From contig JAQWOH010000079.1 in NCBI GenBank assembly GCA_029245955.1, positions 89,631-153,630 on the forward strand: DNA of 64,000 bases, read 5' to 3'. This DNA comes from Fuerstiella sp. GTDB taxonomy: Bacteria; Planctomycetota; Planctomycetia; Planctomycetales; Planctomycetaceae. The notes below the pieces were generated by a model that made no database searches, was not told the DNA's origin, and saw only the letters and a list, made by a program, of their open reading frames with translations. Position 1 is the stretch's first letter, and every line of letters starts with the position of its first letter. The translations under genes were made by a program, and so were the position numbers. Shown here piece after piece: positions 54,954-64,000 of the stretch.

Positions 54954-55679
54954 ATGCAATCCAGCCACCTGCAACAACTCGTCGACCTTGAAGATAGCTA
55001 TTGGTGGCACGTTGCCAAACGTCAGTTGGTGACTCGACTGTTGCAGAAACATTGCCCGCCACCCGGTCGCCTGGTTGAAGGCGGCATCGGATCCGGACGG
55101 AACCTGGTCGAGTTTCAGGAACTTGGGTACAACGTGACGGGCTTCGATCTGATGGCCGAGTCAGTCGAACACGTGCGTACGCGCGGTGTGGAGGACGTGC
55201 ACCTCCACGATCTGGAGGACGCATGGCCCTTGGAAAATGGTAGTCTGAAGGCAGTCGTCCTGCTGGATGTCCTGGAGCACGTTGAGTTTCCGGTTGAGGT
55301 ACTGCGGCATGTGCATCGAGCATTGGCAGACGATGGTGCTGTCATTGTCACAGTGCCCGCCTATCCATGGCTGTTCAGTCGCTGGGACGTGCAGCTTGGG
55401 CATTTCCGGCGGTACACCGTCAGAGAGTTTCGCCGCCATGCCAATGAGGCGGGTTTCCGTGTGCAGTGGTTGAATCACTGGAACAGTTTCACTTTGCCGG
55501 CCGCAATAGCGGTTCGCGGCTGGGAAAGGGCTTTCCCCAGCCGTGAGGAGCCAGATTTTCCGGAGGTTTCCGGTTTCACCAATCGGGCCCTGCTGTCGGC
55601 GGCTGCAGCAGAACGATGGTGCATTGATAAGCTGCCTGTCCCTGCCGGACTGTCACTGGCAGGAGTTCTGCGGAAATGA
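54954..55679 (+). CDS. Class I SAM-dependent methyltransferase
   Basis: A 241-residue enzyme. Motif I is LVEGGIGSGRNLVEF near residue 38, the acidic residue after beta-2 is in VTGFDLMAESV, and AVVLLDVLEHVEFPVEVLRH is motif IV and after. HFRRYTVREF near 145 is typical of methyltransferases in glycan clusters. The C-terminus has a hydrophobic helix (LPAAIAVRGW), so it may touch the membrane. Its stop overlaps the next ATG (ATGA), so it is cotranslated with the glycosyltransferase and probably modifies the same sugar or lipid. Confidence 0.9.
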   Translation: MQSSHLQQLVDLEDSYWWHVAKRQLVTRLLQKHCPPPGRLVEGGIGSGRNLVEFQELGYNVTGFDLMAESVEHVRTRGVEDVHLHDLEDAWPLENGSLKAVVLLDVLEHVEFPVEVLRHVHRALADDGAVIVTVPAYPWLFSRWDVQLGHFRRYTVREFRRHANEAGFRVQWLNHWNSFTLPAAIAVRGWERAFPSREEPDFPEVSGFTNRALLSAAAAERWCIDKLPVPAGLSLAGVLRK

Positions 55680-56767
55680 TTGCGGTGCCTGATGTACCAA
55701 TTCGAGATCGTCGAGCGTGCTTTGTTTCAGTTGTGATGCCCGTTTTCAATGAGGCCGCCATTCTGCGACAGCTGACCTGTGCCGTGCGCGATGTGCTGAA
55801 TAGCTGCTGTCGCACCTGCGAAATCGTGTTCGTGAATGACGGTTCTGCGGACGGAAGTCGCGAATTGCTTAACGATTTTGCCGACCAGGACGATCGAATT
55901 GTTGTTGTTCATCTGTCCCGGAATTTTGGACATCAGGCCGCGGTGCAGGCCGGTCTCCGGTATGCATCGGGCGACGTTGTTATTCTGATGGATTCTGACC
56001 TGCAGGATGATCCGGACGCGATTACGGACTTCCTTGAGCAGTGGGAAGCGGGTTTCGACGTTGTATACGCTCAGCGTATTAACCGCAAAGAATCACTGCT
56101 GAAACGCATTATGTTTCACTGCTTCTATCGTGTGCTGAATGCTGTTGCCGACAGTAAGATCCCCGACGACGCCGGAAACTTCAGTCTGATGGATCGCAGC
56201 GTCGTCGACGCCATCCTGAGCCTCCCCGAACGTGAACGATATCTGCCGGGTTTGCGAAGTTGGACGGGGTTTCGTCAGACTGGCATTCCCGTGGAACGAC
56301 TGGCACGTCACGACGACAATCCGCGAGTTTCCCTGTTGGGTTTGTTCAAACTCGCCAAGACAGCCATTTTCTCGTTTTCTTCATTTCCACTGAAACTTTT
56401 CTACGGCATTGCCGCGATATCCTCAGTGGTGTGCCTTACGTCTGTCGGTTTTGTTCTGTATCACAAGGCGTTCACCGGATTCGCGATTCCCGGGTGGGCG
56501 TCCATCATCATCACGGCGTCGTTCTTTGGCGCTTTGAACGCCTTCGGCATAAGCGTGCTAGGTGAATATGTGATACGAATCTACGATCAGGTTCGTGCCA
56601 GACCGATTTTCCTGACAGAGGAAGTGAGGAATGACGTCGTGTCAACTGAACGGAATTCCGGCATCACCTCACGGGACTTCCATGACATTCTGGAAGAGGT
56701 TGATGTTCGCTGGAATCGTTCGGCGTCGGCAGAAGTCGAACGCCACGTGGCGGCTGTTCGGAACTAA
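55676..56767 (+). CDS. GT2 family polyprenyl-phosphate glycosyltransferase
   Basis: A 363-residue DPM1/ArnC/GtrB-like enzyme. The GT2 domain has VVMPVFNEAAILRQL near residue 20, VFVNDGSADGSRELL and LMDSDLQDDPDAI near 105 with the DxD-type metal site. The C-terminus has two membrane helices (GIAAISSVVCLTSVGFVLYH; IIITASFFGALNAFGISVLG). It transfers a sugar from a nucleotide donor to polyprenyl phosphate on the cytoplasmic face. ATGA overlap with the methyltransferase. The GT39-like protein encoded divergently may use the product. Confidence 0.93.
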   Translation: MIAVPDVPIRDRRACFVSVVMPVFNEAAILRQLTCAVRDVLNSCCRTCEIVFVNDGSADGSRELLNDFADQDDRIVVVHLSRNFGHQAAVQAGLRYASGDVVILMDSDLQDDPDAITDFLEQWEAGFDVVYAQRINRKESLLKRIMFHCFYRVLNAVADSKIPDDAGNFSLMDRSVVDAILSLPERERYLPGLRSWTGFRQTGIPVERLARHDDNPRVSLLGLFKLAKTAIFSFSSFPLKLFYGIAAISSVVCLTSVGFVLYHKAFTGFAIPGWASIIITASFFGALNAFGISVLGEYVIRIYDQVRARPIFLTEEVRNDVVSTERNSGITSRDFHDILEEVDVRWNRSASAEVERHVAAVRN

Positions 56768-56872
56768 AATAGTTGTGGATCTGCTTCGAATCAAATACTA
56801 CGGGTCAGAGGATTGCTACGACCCGGAACAATTTACTTCCACTGAAAACAGGAAACGTAAGAGGATAGTGCG

Positions 56873-58207
56873 ATGAAAGTAACGATGATCGGAACAGGCT
56901 ACGTAGGGCTCGTCACGGGCACCTGTTTTGCCGAAAGCGGCAACGACGTCACGTGCCTGGATGTGGATCAGGCGAAGGTTAACCTGCTGAACAGTGGCGG
57001 TGTGCCGATTTATGAGCCGGGATTGAACGAACTTGTCTCTCGCAACGCTGCCGCTGGTCGCCTGCTGTTTACCTCGGATTATGCCGAGGCGATCAGTGGT
57101 GCGAAGTGCGTGTTTATCTGTGTGGGCACGCCTCAGGACGACAACGGGGCAGCCGACCTGAAGTACGTTCAAAGCGCAGCCGAGCAGATGGCGTCTTACC
57201 TTGACGAAGGCGCCGTTGTGATATGTAAGAGTACGGTTCCTGTAGGTACCAATCGGCAGGTTCGTGCGTGGATTGAGGCGAAAACGGAGACTCCGTTCTA
57301 CTCTGCGTCGAATCCGGAGTTTCTGAAGGAAGGCGCCGCGATCGACGACTTCACGAAACCGGACCGAGTTGTGGTAGGTGTTGATGAACAGGCGCCTGCC
57401 GACGTTCTGAACGAACTGTACAAGACATTCCTTCGTACCGAAAAACCGTTTATTTCTATGGGAATTGAAAGTGCGGAAATGGTTAAGTATGCCGCCAACT
57501 GCATGCTGGCGACGAAGATCAGCTTTATCAACGAAATTGCCAACATCTGCGAAAAGGTAAATGCTGATATTAACGAGGTCCGCAAGGGCATCGGTCACGA
57601 TGCGCGAATTGGATTTTCGTTTCTGTTCCCCGGAGTCGGATACGGCGGTTCCTGTTTTCCTAAAGATGTGCGTGCTCTGGCCGCTGTCGCTGACGTCAAC
57701 GGCGTTGAACCTCGGATTCTTCGCACCGTTGACGAAACCAACAATGAACAGAAAAACGTACTGTTCGCGAAACTCAAATCCTACTTCGGTGGAGATCTGG
57801 CCGGCAAGACGATCGCTGTCTGGGGTCTTTCGTTTAAGCCTCGAACTGATGACATTCGTGAGGCTCCGTCCCTGATTCTGATTCGCTCGCTGCTGGATGC
57901 CGGTGCCAGTGTGCAGGCATCGGATCCTGTGGCCGCGGATAACGTGCGGCAGGAACTTGGCGACCGTATTACCTACTGTCAGCACCACTATGATGCGTGT
58001 AACGGCGCTGATGCTCTGGCCATTCTGACAGAATGGAACGAGTTCCGAAGTCCTGACTTTGACTATATCAAGTTGAAGATGAATGCTCCGGTGATCTTCG
58101 ACGGACGGAATCTGTATGAACGCCATCAGATGGCTCGCCATGGATTTTACTATTCAGGAATCGGCCTGGCGGCGCTGCCATTGGAAGAACAGGTTTCTGT
58201 ACACTAG
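56873..58207 (+). CDS. ugd: UDP-glucose 6-dehydrogenase
   Basis: A 444-residue enzyme that makes UDP-glucuronate from UDP-glucose with two NAD. The Rossmann motif GTGYVGLVTG is at residues 7-16, the substrate loop is KSTVPVGTN near 123, and the catalytic cysteine lies in GYGGSCFPKD near 260. SFKPRTDDIREAPS near 322 is conserved. AGAGGAT lies a few bases before the ATG. It follows the GT2 gene after 105 bases and fits a cluster for an acidic envelope glycan. Confidence 0.96.
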   Translation: MKVTMIGTGYVGLVTGTCFAESGNDVTCLDVDQAKVNLLNSGGVPIYEPGLNELVSRNAAAGRLLFTSDYAEAISGAKCVFICVGTPQDDNGAADLKYVQSAAEQMASYLDEGAVVICKSTVPVGTNRQVRAWIEAKTETPFYSASNPEFLKEGAAIDDFTKPDRVVVGVDEQAPADVLNELYKTFLRTEKPFISMGIESAEMVKYAANCMLATKISFINEIANICEKVNADINEVRKGIGHDARIGFSFLFPGVGYGGSCFPKDVRALAAVADVNGVEPRILRTVDETNNEQKNVLFAKLKSYFGGDLAGKTIAVWGLSFKPRTDDIREAPSLILIRSLLDAGASVQASDPVAADNVRQELGDRITYCQHHYDACNGADALAILTEWNEFRSPDFDYIKLKMNAPVIFDGRNLYERHQMARHGFYYSGIGLAALPLEEQVSVH

Positions 58208-58303
58208 CGGTGAGCGAGCAGCACAGGCCGGTCTGGCGAGCGGCAGCAAAGTGCGCTAGACTGCAGAACGACAGCGACCACAATCCCTTCGAAACGATCA
58301 GGC

Positions 58304-59263
58304 ATGGACGCCCGCAAAGTCAGACACTTCTGTGAATACGCCTTCTTCTGCGCTATTCTCTTTATATTAAGGTGCCTGCCGGTGCGGTCAGTTCGGCGGT
58401 GTGCGGATGCTGCTGCATGGTTCGTGTACCGTGTAGTGCCGCGACGACTGACGCGATACAGCGTCTCTGCGGAAAACATCCGCCATGCTTTCGGCAATGA
58501 TTTCTCAGATGCAGACGTAGATCGAATCACTTTCGGCATGTGGCGACATTTGTTCCGCATGGTCAGTGAGATCATTCAGCTGGAACGTCGCTTTCGGCTG
58601 TACAACTGCACTGACGTACTGCGATTCTATCAGCGCAACGAATGCATCCAGGCTGTCGCGACCGGTCGGCCAGTATTGTTTCTCGGAGGGCACTTCGGCA
58701 ACTGGGAGGTCTCAGTCAACACGTTCGGACACTTCGATTTTCCGATGGGTGTCGTTGCCCGAGACCTTGACAATCCGTGGCTGCATTCATGGTTCCGACG
58801 TTTTCGAGAATCGACAGGCAACTGGACAATTTCAAAATCCGGTGCCAGCACACAACTTGTCGAAGAGCTGTCATCAGGGTTCAGTGTTTCTCTGCTGGGT
58901 GACCAGGACGCCGGACGTCGCGGCGTCTTTGTCGATTTTTTCGACAGGCCGGCATCGACATTCAAGTCTATCGCTCTGCTGGCTCTTCAGTATGACGCCA
59001 TTATTGTTGTCGGTGGCGCGTGGAGGCTTCCCGACGACGAACAGTACAACAGTCGCTGGACACAGTTCGAACTGGCCACTGAGGACGTTATTGACAGCCG
59101 TGATTTCACCACCGCTGATGCAGTCGTGCAGATAACTCAGCGATTCACGGCGGCCCTGGAATCGCTGATTCGAAGGGCACCGGATCAGTACTTCTGGGTA
59201 CACCGTCGCTGGAAGTCGGCGCCGCGCGTGAAGACGTCGAAGCCGAACAGGCAGGTCGCCTGA
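58304..59263 (+). CDS. LpxL/HtrB-like lysophospholipid or lipid A acyltransferase
   Basis: A 319-residue membrane-associated acyltransferase. A hydrophobic N-terminal segment (residues about 9-22) is followed by the catalytic H-x4-E box GGHFGNWE near 128, ARDLDNPWLHSW, and GDQDAGRRGVFVDFFDRPA near 205. The second half matches the LpxL/LpxM fold (PDQYFWVHRRWK). These enzymes add a secondary acyl chain to lipid A; planctomycetes may use it on lipid A-like or other lipids. It lies downstream of ugd by 96 bases. Confidence 0.92.
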   Translation: MDARKVRHFCEYAFFCAILFILRCLPVRSVRRCADAAAWFVYRVVPRRLTRYSVSAENIRHAFGNDFSDADVDRITFGMWRHLFRMVSEIIQLERRFRLYNCTDVLRFYQRNECIQAVATGRPVLFLGGHFGNWEVSVNTFGHFDFPMGVVARDLDNPWLHSWFRRFRESTGNWTISKSGASTQLVEELSSGFSVSLLGDQDAGRRGVFVDFFDRPASTFKSIALLALQYDAIIVVGGAWRLPDDEQYNSRWTQFELATEDVIDSRDFTTADAVVQITQRFTAALESLIRRAPDQYFWVHRRWKSAPRVKTSKPNRQVA

Positions 59264-59292
59264 GCGGATGCACGCCGTCTGATAGAATCCAG

Positions 59293-60267
59293 ATGGCAGC
59301 GATTACAGTTAATCTGGCCCGACACCACATCAGCATGTTCGACATCATCGGAGATATTCACGGTCACGCGGACGAGCTGGTCGAATTGCTGACGAAGCTG
59401 GGTTATTCGGAACAATCCGGCTGTTTTCGTCATCCTCGTCGTCGTGTCATATTCTGTGGTGATTTTGTAGACCGTGGCCCGCATATTCCGGACGTTGTGC
59501 GAATCGCCAGATCTATGGCCGAAGGCAAATCGGCACTTGCCGTGATGGGCAATCACGAATTCAATGCACTGGCGTACAACACGCCTGATCCCGCGGCCCC
59601 CGGACGATTTCTTCGCGCCCATTCGAAGCAGAACGAACAACAGCACATCCAGACTCTGCGACAGTTCACGGAGCGAGAACTCGCCGCTGCTCTGGATTGG
59701 TTTCGGACGCTGCCCCCCGCCCTGGATCTTGGAAATCTTCGTGTGGTGCATGCGTGCTGGGATCCTGCGGGAATCGGTAAGATTAATGATGCACTCAGCA
59801 GCGATGGCCAGTTTACCCCTGCGTTTCTGAAGCGGGCCACAGCCCCTGGCACTCCGCTGTTTGAGGCCGTGGAGTGCGTGATGAAAGGACCGGAACTTGC
59901 CCTGCCCGATGGAGTGACGGTGACAGACAAGGAAGGAAACGTGCGGCGTCGCATTCGCATTCGATGGTATGATGAGCCTGCGGGCGAGACATGGGCGTCC
60001 TATGGTTTGCCCGCGCAATCCTTTCTTCCCATGAAGCCGGTTCCCGCCGATGCGCCCGCAGTGCCCTACTCTGCCGACGAGCCTCCGGTGTTCGTGGGAC
60101 ATTACTGGTTACCACATGCGGCTCCGGCACCGCTGAGGCCGAATATTGCGTGTCTCGATTACAGCGTCGCCAAGTTCGGGTTTCTTTGCGCTTATCGCTT
60201 TGACGGAGAACTATCGCTGCTGGCGGACCGCTTCGTCACGGTTCCCGCAAAGGATACCCGGCCATGA
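59293..60267 (+). CDS. PPP-family metallophosphoesterase
   Basis: A 324-residue phosphoesterase. Metal-binding motifs are intact: GDIHGH near residue 20, GDFVDRGP near 56 and GNHEF near 83, with a later GHYWLP near 273. The pattern resembles bacterial PrpA/PrpB and bis(5'-nucleosyl)-tetraphosphatases; the substrate is not known. Start ATG 59293 or ATG 59335 (MFDIIGDIHG); neither has a ribosome site. Its last four bases overlap the UvrA-like start (ATGA), indicating cotranslation. This contrasts with the metal-poor YhaO-like protein at 12.8 kb. Confidence 0.9.
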   Translation: MAAITVNLARHHISMFDIIGDIHGHADELVELLTKLGYSEQSGCFRHPRRRVIFCGDFVDRGPHIPDVVRIARSMAEGKSALAVMGNHEFNALAYNTPDPAAPGRFLRAHSKQNEQQHIQTLRQFTERELAAALDWFRTLPPALDLGNLRVVHACWDPAGIGKINDALSSDGQFTPAFLKRATAPGTPLFEAVECVMKGPELALPDGVTVTDKEGNVRRRIRIRWYDEPAGETWASYGLPAQSFLPMKPVPADAPAVPYSADEPPVFVGHYWLPHAAPAPLRPNIACLDYSVAKFGFLCAYRFDGELSLLADRFVTVPAKDTRP

Positions 60268-62966
60268 CCAGCGTTGAAGCTCCGCCGTCCATACGGATTC
60301 GCCGTGCCAGAACGCACAATCTTCAGGATGTGAGCGTCGATCTGCCGCTTGGCCAATTGGTCGTGATGACCGGTGTCAGTGGGTCGGGGAAGAGTTCGCT
60401 GGCATTCGACACGTTGTTTGCAGAAGGTCAGCGACGATACCTGGAAAGTGTGTCGGTCCACACCCGGACGCTGCTGAAACAGTTGCCGCGACCGGACGTC
60501 GATGAAGTCCACGGGCTGCCGCCGACCGTGTGCGTCGATCAGCGGGTGACGACCGCTCCTGCTCGCAGTACGCTGGCTGTTACGACGGACATCTACGATT
60601 ACCTGCGATTGTTGTTTGCTCGAGCCGGTACGGCTCACTGCACTGAGTGCCGGAAACCAGTGGAAAGTCAGTCCGTTGATAAGATCGTTGAGCGAATTCT
60701 GGGCCTGCCGGAACGTTCAAAGCTGATGGTCCTGGCACCGATGGTTCGTGGCCGCCGAGGCAGCCATAAGGACGTGTTCGAGCGTATCAGTCGAAACGGT
60801 TTTGTGCGTGTTCGGGTCAACGGCCAATTACTGGATATTGCCGATGTACCGGAGTTGCCGCCCCACAGACAGCACCATATTGATGCGGTGATTGATCGTA
60901 TTATTGTGAAGGACGGAATTGATCAGAGACTGCGTGAGTCCGTTCACCTGGCCGTTCGGGAAAGCGATGGTACCTGTGTTGTCTGCGAACAGATCGCCGG
61001 ACAGTGGCGAGATCGTTTTTTCAGTACCAGATTCAGTTGTCCCGACTGCAATCTCAGTTTTCCGTCGCCTGAACCCCGGATATTCAGCTTCAACAGCGTT
61101 AGTGGAGCGTGCCCTGACTGCGAGGGATTCGGAGTGACGGGCGTTGCGGACGATGTCGCTGACATTACCGTATTTCGTCAGGCTCCGTGTCCCGCGTGTG
61201 ACGGCGCACGTCTGCAGCGGTTCTCACGTGGTGTTACGTTTCTCGGGGATTCCATCGCCGACTTCACGTCGCTCAGCGTCGATGATGCCCTGACACGCCT
61301 GCGCTTCTGGGAATCGTCTCTTCTGGACGCCGCAGAAGCATCAGCCGGGACTGCTGCAGAAGGACTCTCAAACGAAGCCGTCCTGGTCGCAGCAAAAACA
61401 CTTCCGGACATTCAGCAACGTCTGAGCTGTCTGCAGCAGTCCGGAATCGGATACCTCACACTCAATCGTCCCACGCGGACTCTCTCCGGCGGTGAATTTC
61501 AACGTGCACGTCTTGCTGCATGCCTGGGAACAGGACTCCATGGCGCCTGTTTTGTACTGGACGAACCGACGGCTGGTCTGCATCCTCGTGACACTCAGAA
61601 TCTGCTGCAGACGCTGTTCGACATCCGCGATTCCGGTGCGACAGTCGTTATTGTTGAACACGACGGCCTGATCATGCGCGCAGCCGATTTTCTGGTGGAT
61701 CTCGGGCCGGGAGCCGGCGTCGAGGGCGGCCGATTGCTGTTCGCCGGAAGTCCGGCAGACGCTGCTGAAACATCCGACGCACCCACCGGCCGCTATCTTC
61801 GAGGCGAAATTGGCGAGCTTCCGTCTGTTGTTGCGTCTGCTCGCGACGAGATTGATCAGCTCGGAAATCAGGGCAGTCGATCGCACAAGTCGGCCAGCAT
61901 GTCCATGGAGCACCCCCGGCTCTTTCCCATCGAGGACGAATCCACTTCACAGCAGCTGACCGTTCGCAACGCACGTTGCAATAACCTGAAGAACGTAACC
62001 GTCAGTATTCCGCTGCAGAAGCTGGTGTGTGTCACGGGAGTCAGCGGGTCCGGAAAAAGTTCGCTGATCATCGACACGCTACTGCCGATCATGGCTGCTC
62101 ACCTGAACACAAATCTTGACAGCTCGCTGGCAGCGGCTGACGCCGATTGTGACGGCGTTGACAGAATGGAACACATACAGCGAGTCGTAGCGGTTGACAA
62201 CCGTCCTTTGTCGGGTACCCGTCGGTCATGTATTGCCACGTACAGCAAGCTGTGGAACGACGTCAGAAAGATATTTGCCAAAACTCGCCAGGCACGAGCG
62301 CGAGGCTACGCGGGCCGGCGTTTCAGTTTCAACTCCGGCGACGGGCGTTGTGCAGCCTGTAAGGGGACAGGCGTACGCGATCTGCAAATGAGTTTTCTGC
62401 CGGACGCGGTCGTAACCTGTCCGGAATGCCGTGGGCGACGATTTAACCAAGCAACTCTGGCAGTACGATTTGCAGATAAGAACGTGGCTGATGTGCTGGC
62501 AATGAGAGTTGACGAAGCCTGTGACTTCTTTAGTGAATTCGCTGGGCTCCGGAAACTGCTGCAGACGTTTCAGGATGTCGGCTTAGGGTACCTGACGCTG
62601 GGACAGTCATCCGCCACATTTTCCGGCGGCGAAGCTCAGCGGGTGCGTCTGGCAGCGGAGTTGGCCGCCGGTCGTCAGGAGAAAACGCTTTATCTGCTGG
62701 ACGAGCCGACCAGTGGATTGCACCCTCTGGACGTTCAGTACCTGAACGCTCTGTTGCGAAGCCTGGTGGTTTCCGGACAGAGTGTGGTCGTCGTCGAACA
62801 CAATATTGATGTGATGAAGGCGAGTGACTGGATCATCGACATAGGCCCGGAAAGTGCGTCGGCAGGGGGGACGATCGTGGCTCAGGGCCCACCTGAGGTC
62901 ATCGCAGCGAGCCCCCGGAGTCTGACCGGGCCGTTTCTGGTTTTCGGCAATTCCAGCCGCTCCTGA
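60264..62966 (+). CDS. UvrA paralogue (excinuclease ABC subunit A-like)
   Basis: A 900-residue UvrA-family ABC ATPase. Both nucleotide-binding domains are present: Walker A TGVSGSGKSSLAFDTL near residue 33 and TGVSGSGKSSLIIDTL near 593; signatures LSGGEFQRARLAA and FSGGEAQRVRLAA; Walker B LDEPTAGLHPRD and LDEPTSGLHPLD. The UvrB-binding region (APMVRGRRGSHKDVFE) and two zinc modules (C-x2-C pairs near 233 and 253, and near 696 and 719) remain. The segment that usually reads GRTPRSNPATYTG is replaced by GTRRSCIATYSKLW, and the insertion domain is short, so it is a paralogue rather than the standard UvrA. It is cotranslated with the phosphoesterase. Confidence 0.85.
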   Translation: MTSVEAPPSIRIRRARTHNLQDVSVDLPLGQLVVMTGVSGSGKSSLAFDTLFAEGQRRYLESVSVHTRTLLKQLPRPDVDEVHGLPPTVCVDQRVTTAPARSTLAVTTDIYDYLRLLFARAGTAHCTECRKPVESQSVDKIVERILGLPERSKLMVLAPMVRGRRGSHKDVFERISRNGFVRVRVNGQLLDIADVPELPPHRQHHIDAVIDRIIVKDGIDQRLRESVHLAVRESDGTCVVCEQIAGQWRDRFFSTRFSCPDCNLSFPSPEPRIFSFNSVSGACPDCEGFGVTGVADDVADITVFRQAPCPACDGARLQRFSRGVTFLGDSIADFTSLSVDDALTRLRFWESSLLDAAEASAGTAAEGLSNEAVLVAAKTLPDIQQRLSCLQQSGIGYLTLNRPTRTLSGGEFQRARLAACLGTGLHGACFVLDEPTAGLHPRDTQNLLQTLFDIRDSGATVVIVEHDGLIMRAADFLVDLGPGAGVEGGRLLFAGSPADAAETSDAPTGRYLRGEIGELPSVVASARDEIDQLGNQGSRSHKSASMSMEHPRLFPIEDESTSQQLTVRNARCNNLKNVTVSIPLQKLVCVTGVSGSGKSSLIIDTLLPIMAAHLNTNLDSSLAAADADCDGVDRMEHIQRVVAVDNRPLSGTRRSCIATYSKLWNDVRKIFAKTRQARARGYAGRRFSFNSGDGRCAACKGTGVRDLQMSFLPDAVVTCPECRGRRFNQATLAVRFADKNVADVLAMRVDEACDFFSEFAGLRKLLQTFQDVGLGYLTLGQSSATFSGGEAQRVRLAAELAAGRQEKTLYLLDEPTSGLHPLDVQYLNALLRSLVVSGQSVVVVEHNIDVMKASDWIIDIGPESASAGGTIVAQGPPEVIAASPRSLTGPFLVFGNSSRS

Positions 62967-62986
62967 CGTCACAGTCCGAGAGTGCA

Positions 62987-64000
62987 TTACTCTGAGTGAG
63001 ACTCACCGGCGTGTACCGCAAACCCCGCGTTTTCATTGGTTTTCAGCGTTTTGTCGACTCGCAGCATTTTCGGTGGCAACATGGATTCGCCGCGATTCGC
63101 ACCAATTCGCGGACGTTTGTTGCCACCTGTGTTGCCACTTTTTGAACCGTCAGGAGTCCGAGCGTTGAACTGTTCAAAGTGTCCATCTGAGACAATCGCA
63201 TAACTGCTGTTCTGAACGGTGACGCTGTGACCGATCCATGCGGCGATAACGTGTGCAGGAGCTTCACCAGCCGTCAGCCAATCGTTCTCGCAACTCAGCC
63301 GCAGATTCTTGATCAGGTTCGGCCACGGCTCGTATCCTGCTTTCTCAACGATCTTCTCGAAATGCCTGAAGATATCCGAACCGACGATGCGGCCGAATAT
63401 CTTTTCCTCGCCTTTGGGTGCCACGGCGAACGCATCGCTTAGATACGTCTCAACGTCCCGAATCGGCACGTACCGCATTTCTCGGCCTACATGATGTGCC
63501 GTCTTTGGAGAACGAACGCGAATCTTCCCTTCGGCCCAAAGAACGTCGTTCCAGTCTAGTTCCATCGGTTCCATCTTCCGCAGTCCGCAGTACCGCCAGA
63601 GTGCGATTAGAAGCCGCCATGCGGCGTTTGGTGCGGCTTCGATAACCTTGTCGATGATTTCGGTGGAAATGTTTTCCTTGCCGTTCTCGCTCGCCTGGGG
63701 ATTACTGTATTGATTCCGAAATGGATTGTTCGGCACAAGTTCTTCTCGTACGGCATAGTTGAATATTGACTTACAATTCGCCATTCGCTGGCGGATTGAG
63801 CTTTCAGCCATTCTGCCAGTCGTGGATCGCTTCGTCTTCGGAATTTTTCGCTTCGATAGCCACTTACGAAACTCGTTCGCATCAGCCAGCGTGACGGAGT
63901 CGAGCGGCTTGGAGTTTCCGAAGCACGATGTCAGCATGTCGCGAGTGCCGCGCCACATGGCTTTAGTTACCCTGCCGGCTGGCTTACCTTTGAGCGTGAT
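62987..64000 (-). CDS. Tyrosine-type site-specific integrase (N-terminus beyond the window)
   Basis: A phage-type integrase with at least 337 residues in the window; the frame remains open to the right edge, so the start is missing. The core-binding domain includes LADANEFRKWL and SSIRQRMANCKSIFNYAVRE. The catalytic set is Arg in RYCGLRKMEP, Lys in SPKTA, NLRLSCENDWL (Asn in place of the first box-II His), HVIAAWIGHS and Tyr in SSYAIVSDGHFEQF. This form is common in planctomycete genomes. The gene converges on the UvrA-like gene with 20 bases between. I see no attachment site or tRNA beside it; an element, if present, lies to the right. Confidence 0.9.
   Translation of the reverse strand: MTLKGKPAGRVTKAMWRGTRDMLTSCFGNSKPLDSVTLADANEFRKWLSKRKIPKTKRSTTGRMAESSIRQRMANCKSIFNYAVREELVPNNPFRNQYSNPQASENGKENISTEIIDKVIEAAPNAAWRLLIALWRYCGLRKMEPMELDWNDVLWAEGKIRVRSPKTAHHVGREMRYVPIRDVETYLSDAFAVAPKGEEKIFGRIVGSDIFRHFEKIVEKAGYEPWPNLIKNLRLSCENDWLTAGEAPAHVIAAWIGHSVTVQNSSYAIVSDGHFEQFNARTPDGSKSGNTGGNKRPRIGANRGESMLPPKMLRVDKTLKTNENAGFAVHAGESHSE

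Noticed and set aside
56816..58141. Long antisense ORF opposite ugd
   Set aside because: It mirrors the well-supported UDP-glucose dehydrogenase and shows no domain.
1..64000. CRISPR array or insertion sequence
   Set aside because: No spaced direct repeats of CRISPR type and no transposase were seen.

Overview
This is a bacterial chromosome segment of about 55% GC by eye, from a member of the Planctomycetes. The lineage markers are a DUF1549/DUF1553 protein with an N-terminal cytochrome-like domain, a DUF1501 protein with a twin-arginine signal, a PPC-domain protein followed by a cytochrome/WD40 protein, PQQ beta-propeller and ceramidase-type secreted proteins, a PknB-type kinase with a C-terminal membrane segment, DUF4332 domains, and a planctomycete-type tyrosine integrase whose box II starts N-L-R. 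I recognised no rRNA, tRNA, CRISPR array or insertion sequence.

Layout. 1-7.3 kb: the 3' part of a GlnE-like adenylyltransferase with ACT-like domains, GAPDH, a LuxR-type regulator with a degenerate receiver, an HtrA protease and RNase III. 7.4-12.2 kb: an SMP-30-like protein, a decayed KtrB/TrkH potassium-transporter gene, a heparinase-like unknown and a FliA-type sigma factor. 12.2-17.3 kb: a possible structured RNA, then an Mre11/YhaO-like protein that has lost the usual metal ligands, then a YhaN/SbcC-like ATPase carrying two DUF4332 domains. 17.4-24.8 kb: secreted and small membrane proteins, a Gfo/Idh/MocA oxidoreductase, a YhdT-PanF-like pair and RibBA. 25.1-33.8 kb: three large secreted proteins typical of planctomycetes, two of which carry long Ala/Lys-rich coiled coils. 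34.2-38.7 kb: an operon with a helical exported protein, a single-chain MlaF-MlaE fusion and a membrane-anchored FlgF/FlgG-like protein.

38.7-50 kb: a macrodomain protein, an Nramp-related transporter without the metal-binding motif, XseB, an AcpH-like protein, a PQQ propeller, a DUF2617-like protein, and a leftward run of kinase, Apt, a small unknown and ceramidase-LamG. 50.3-52.8 kb: a DUF1501 protein and a cyanophycinase-like peptidase. 52.9-59.3 kb: a cell-envelope glycan/lipid group (GT39-like, methyltransferase, GT2, UDP-glucose dehydrogenase, LpxL-like acyltransferase). 59.3-64 kb: a PPP-type phosphoesterase overlapping a UvrA paralogue, then an integrase running off the right edge.

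The best candidates for something not well described are the nuclease-degenerate YhaO-like plus YhaN-DUF4332 pair with the structured RNA upstream, and the MlaFE fusion operon with the non-flagellar FlgG-like protein. Functional calls rest on reading motifs in the translated sequence; no database search or structure prediction was run.
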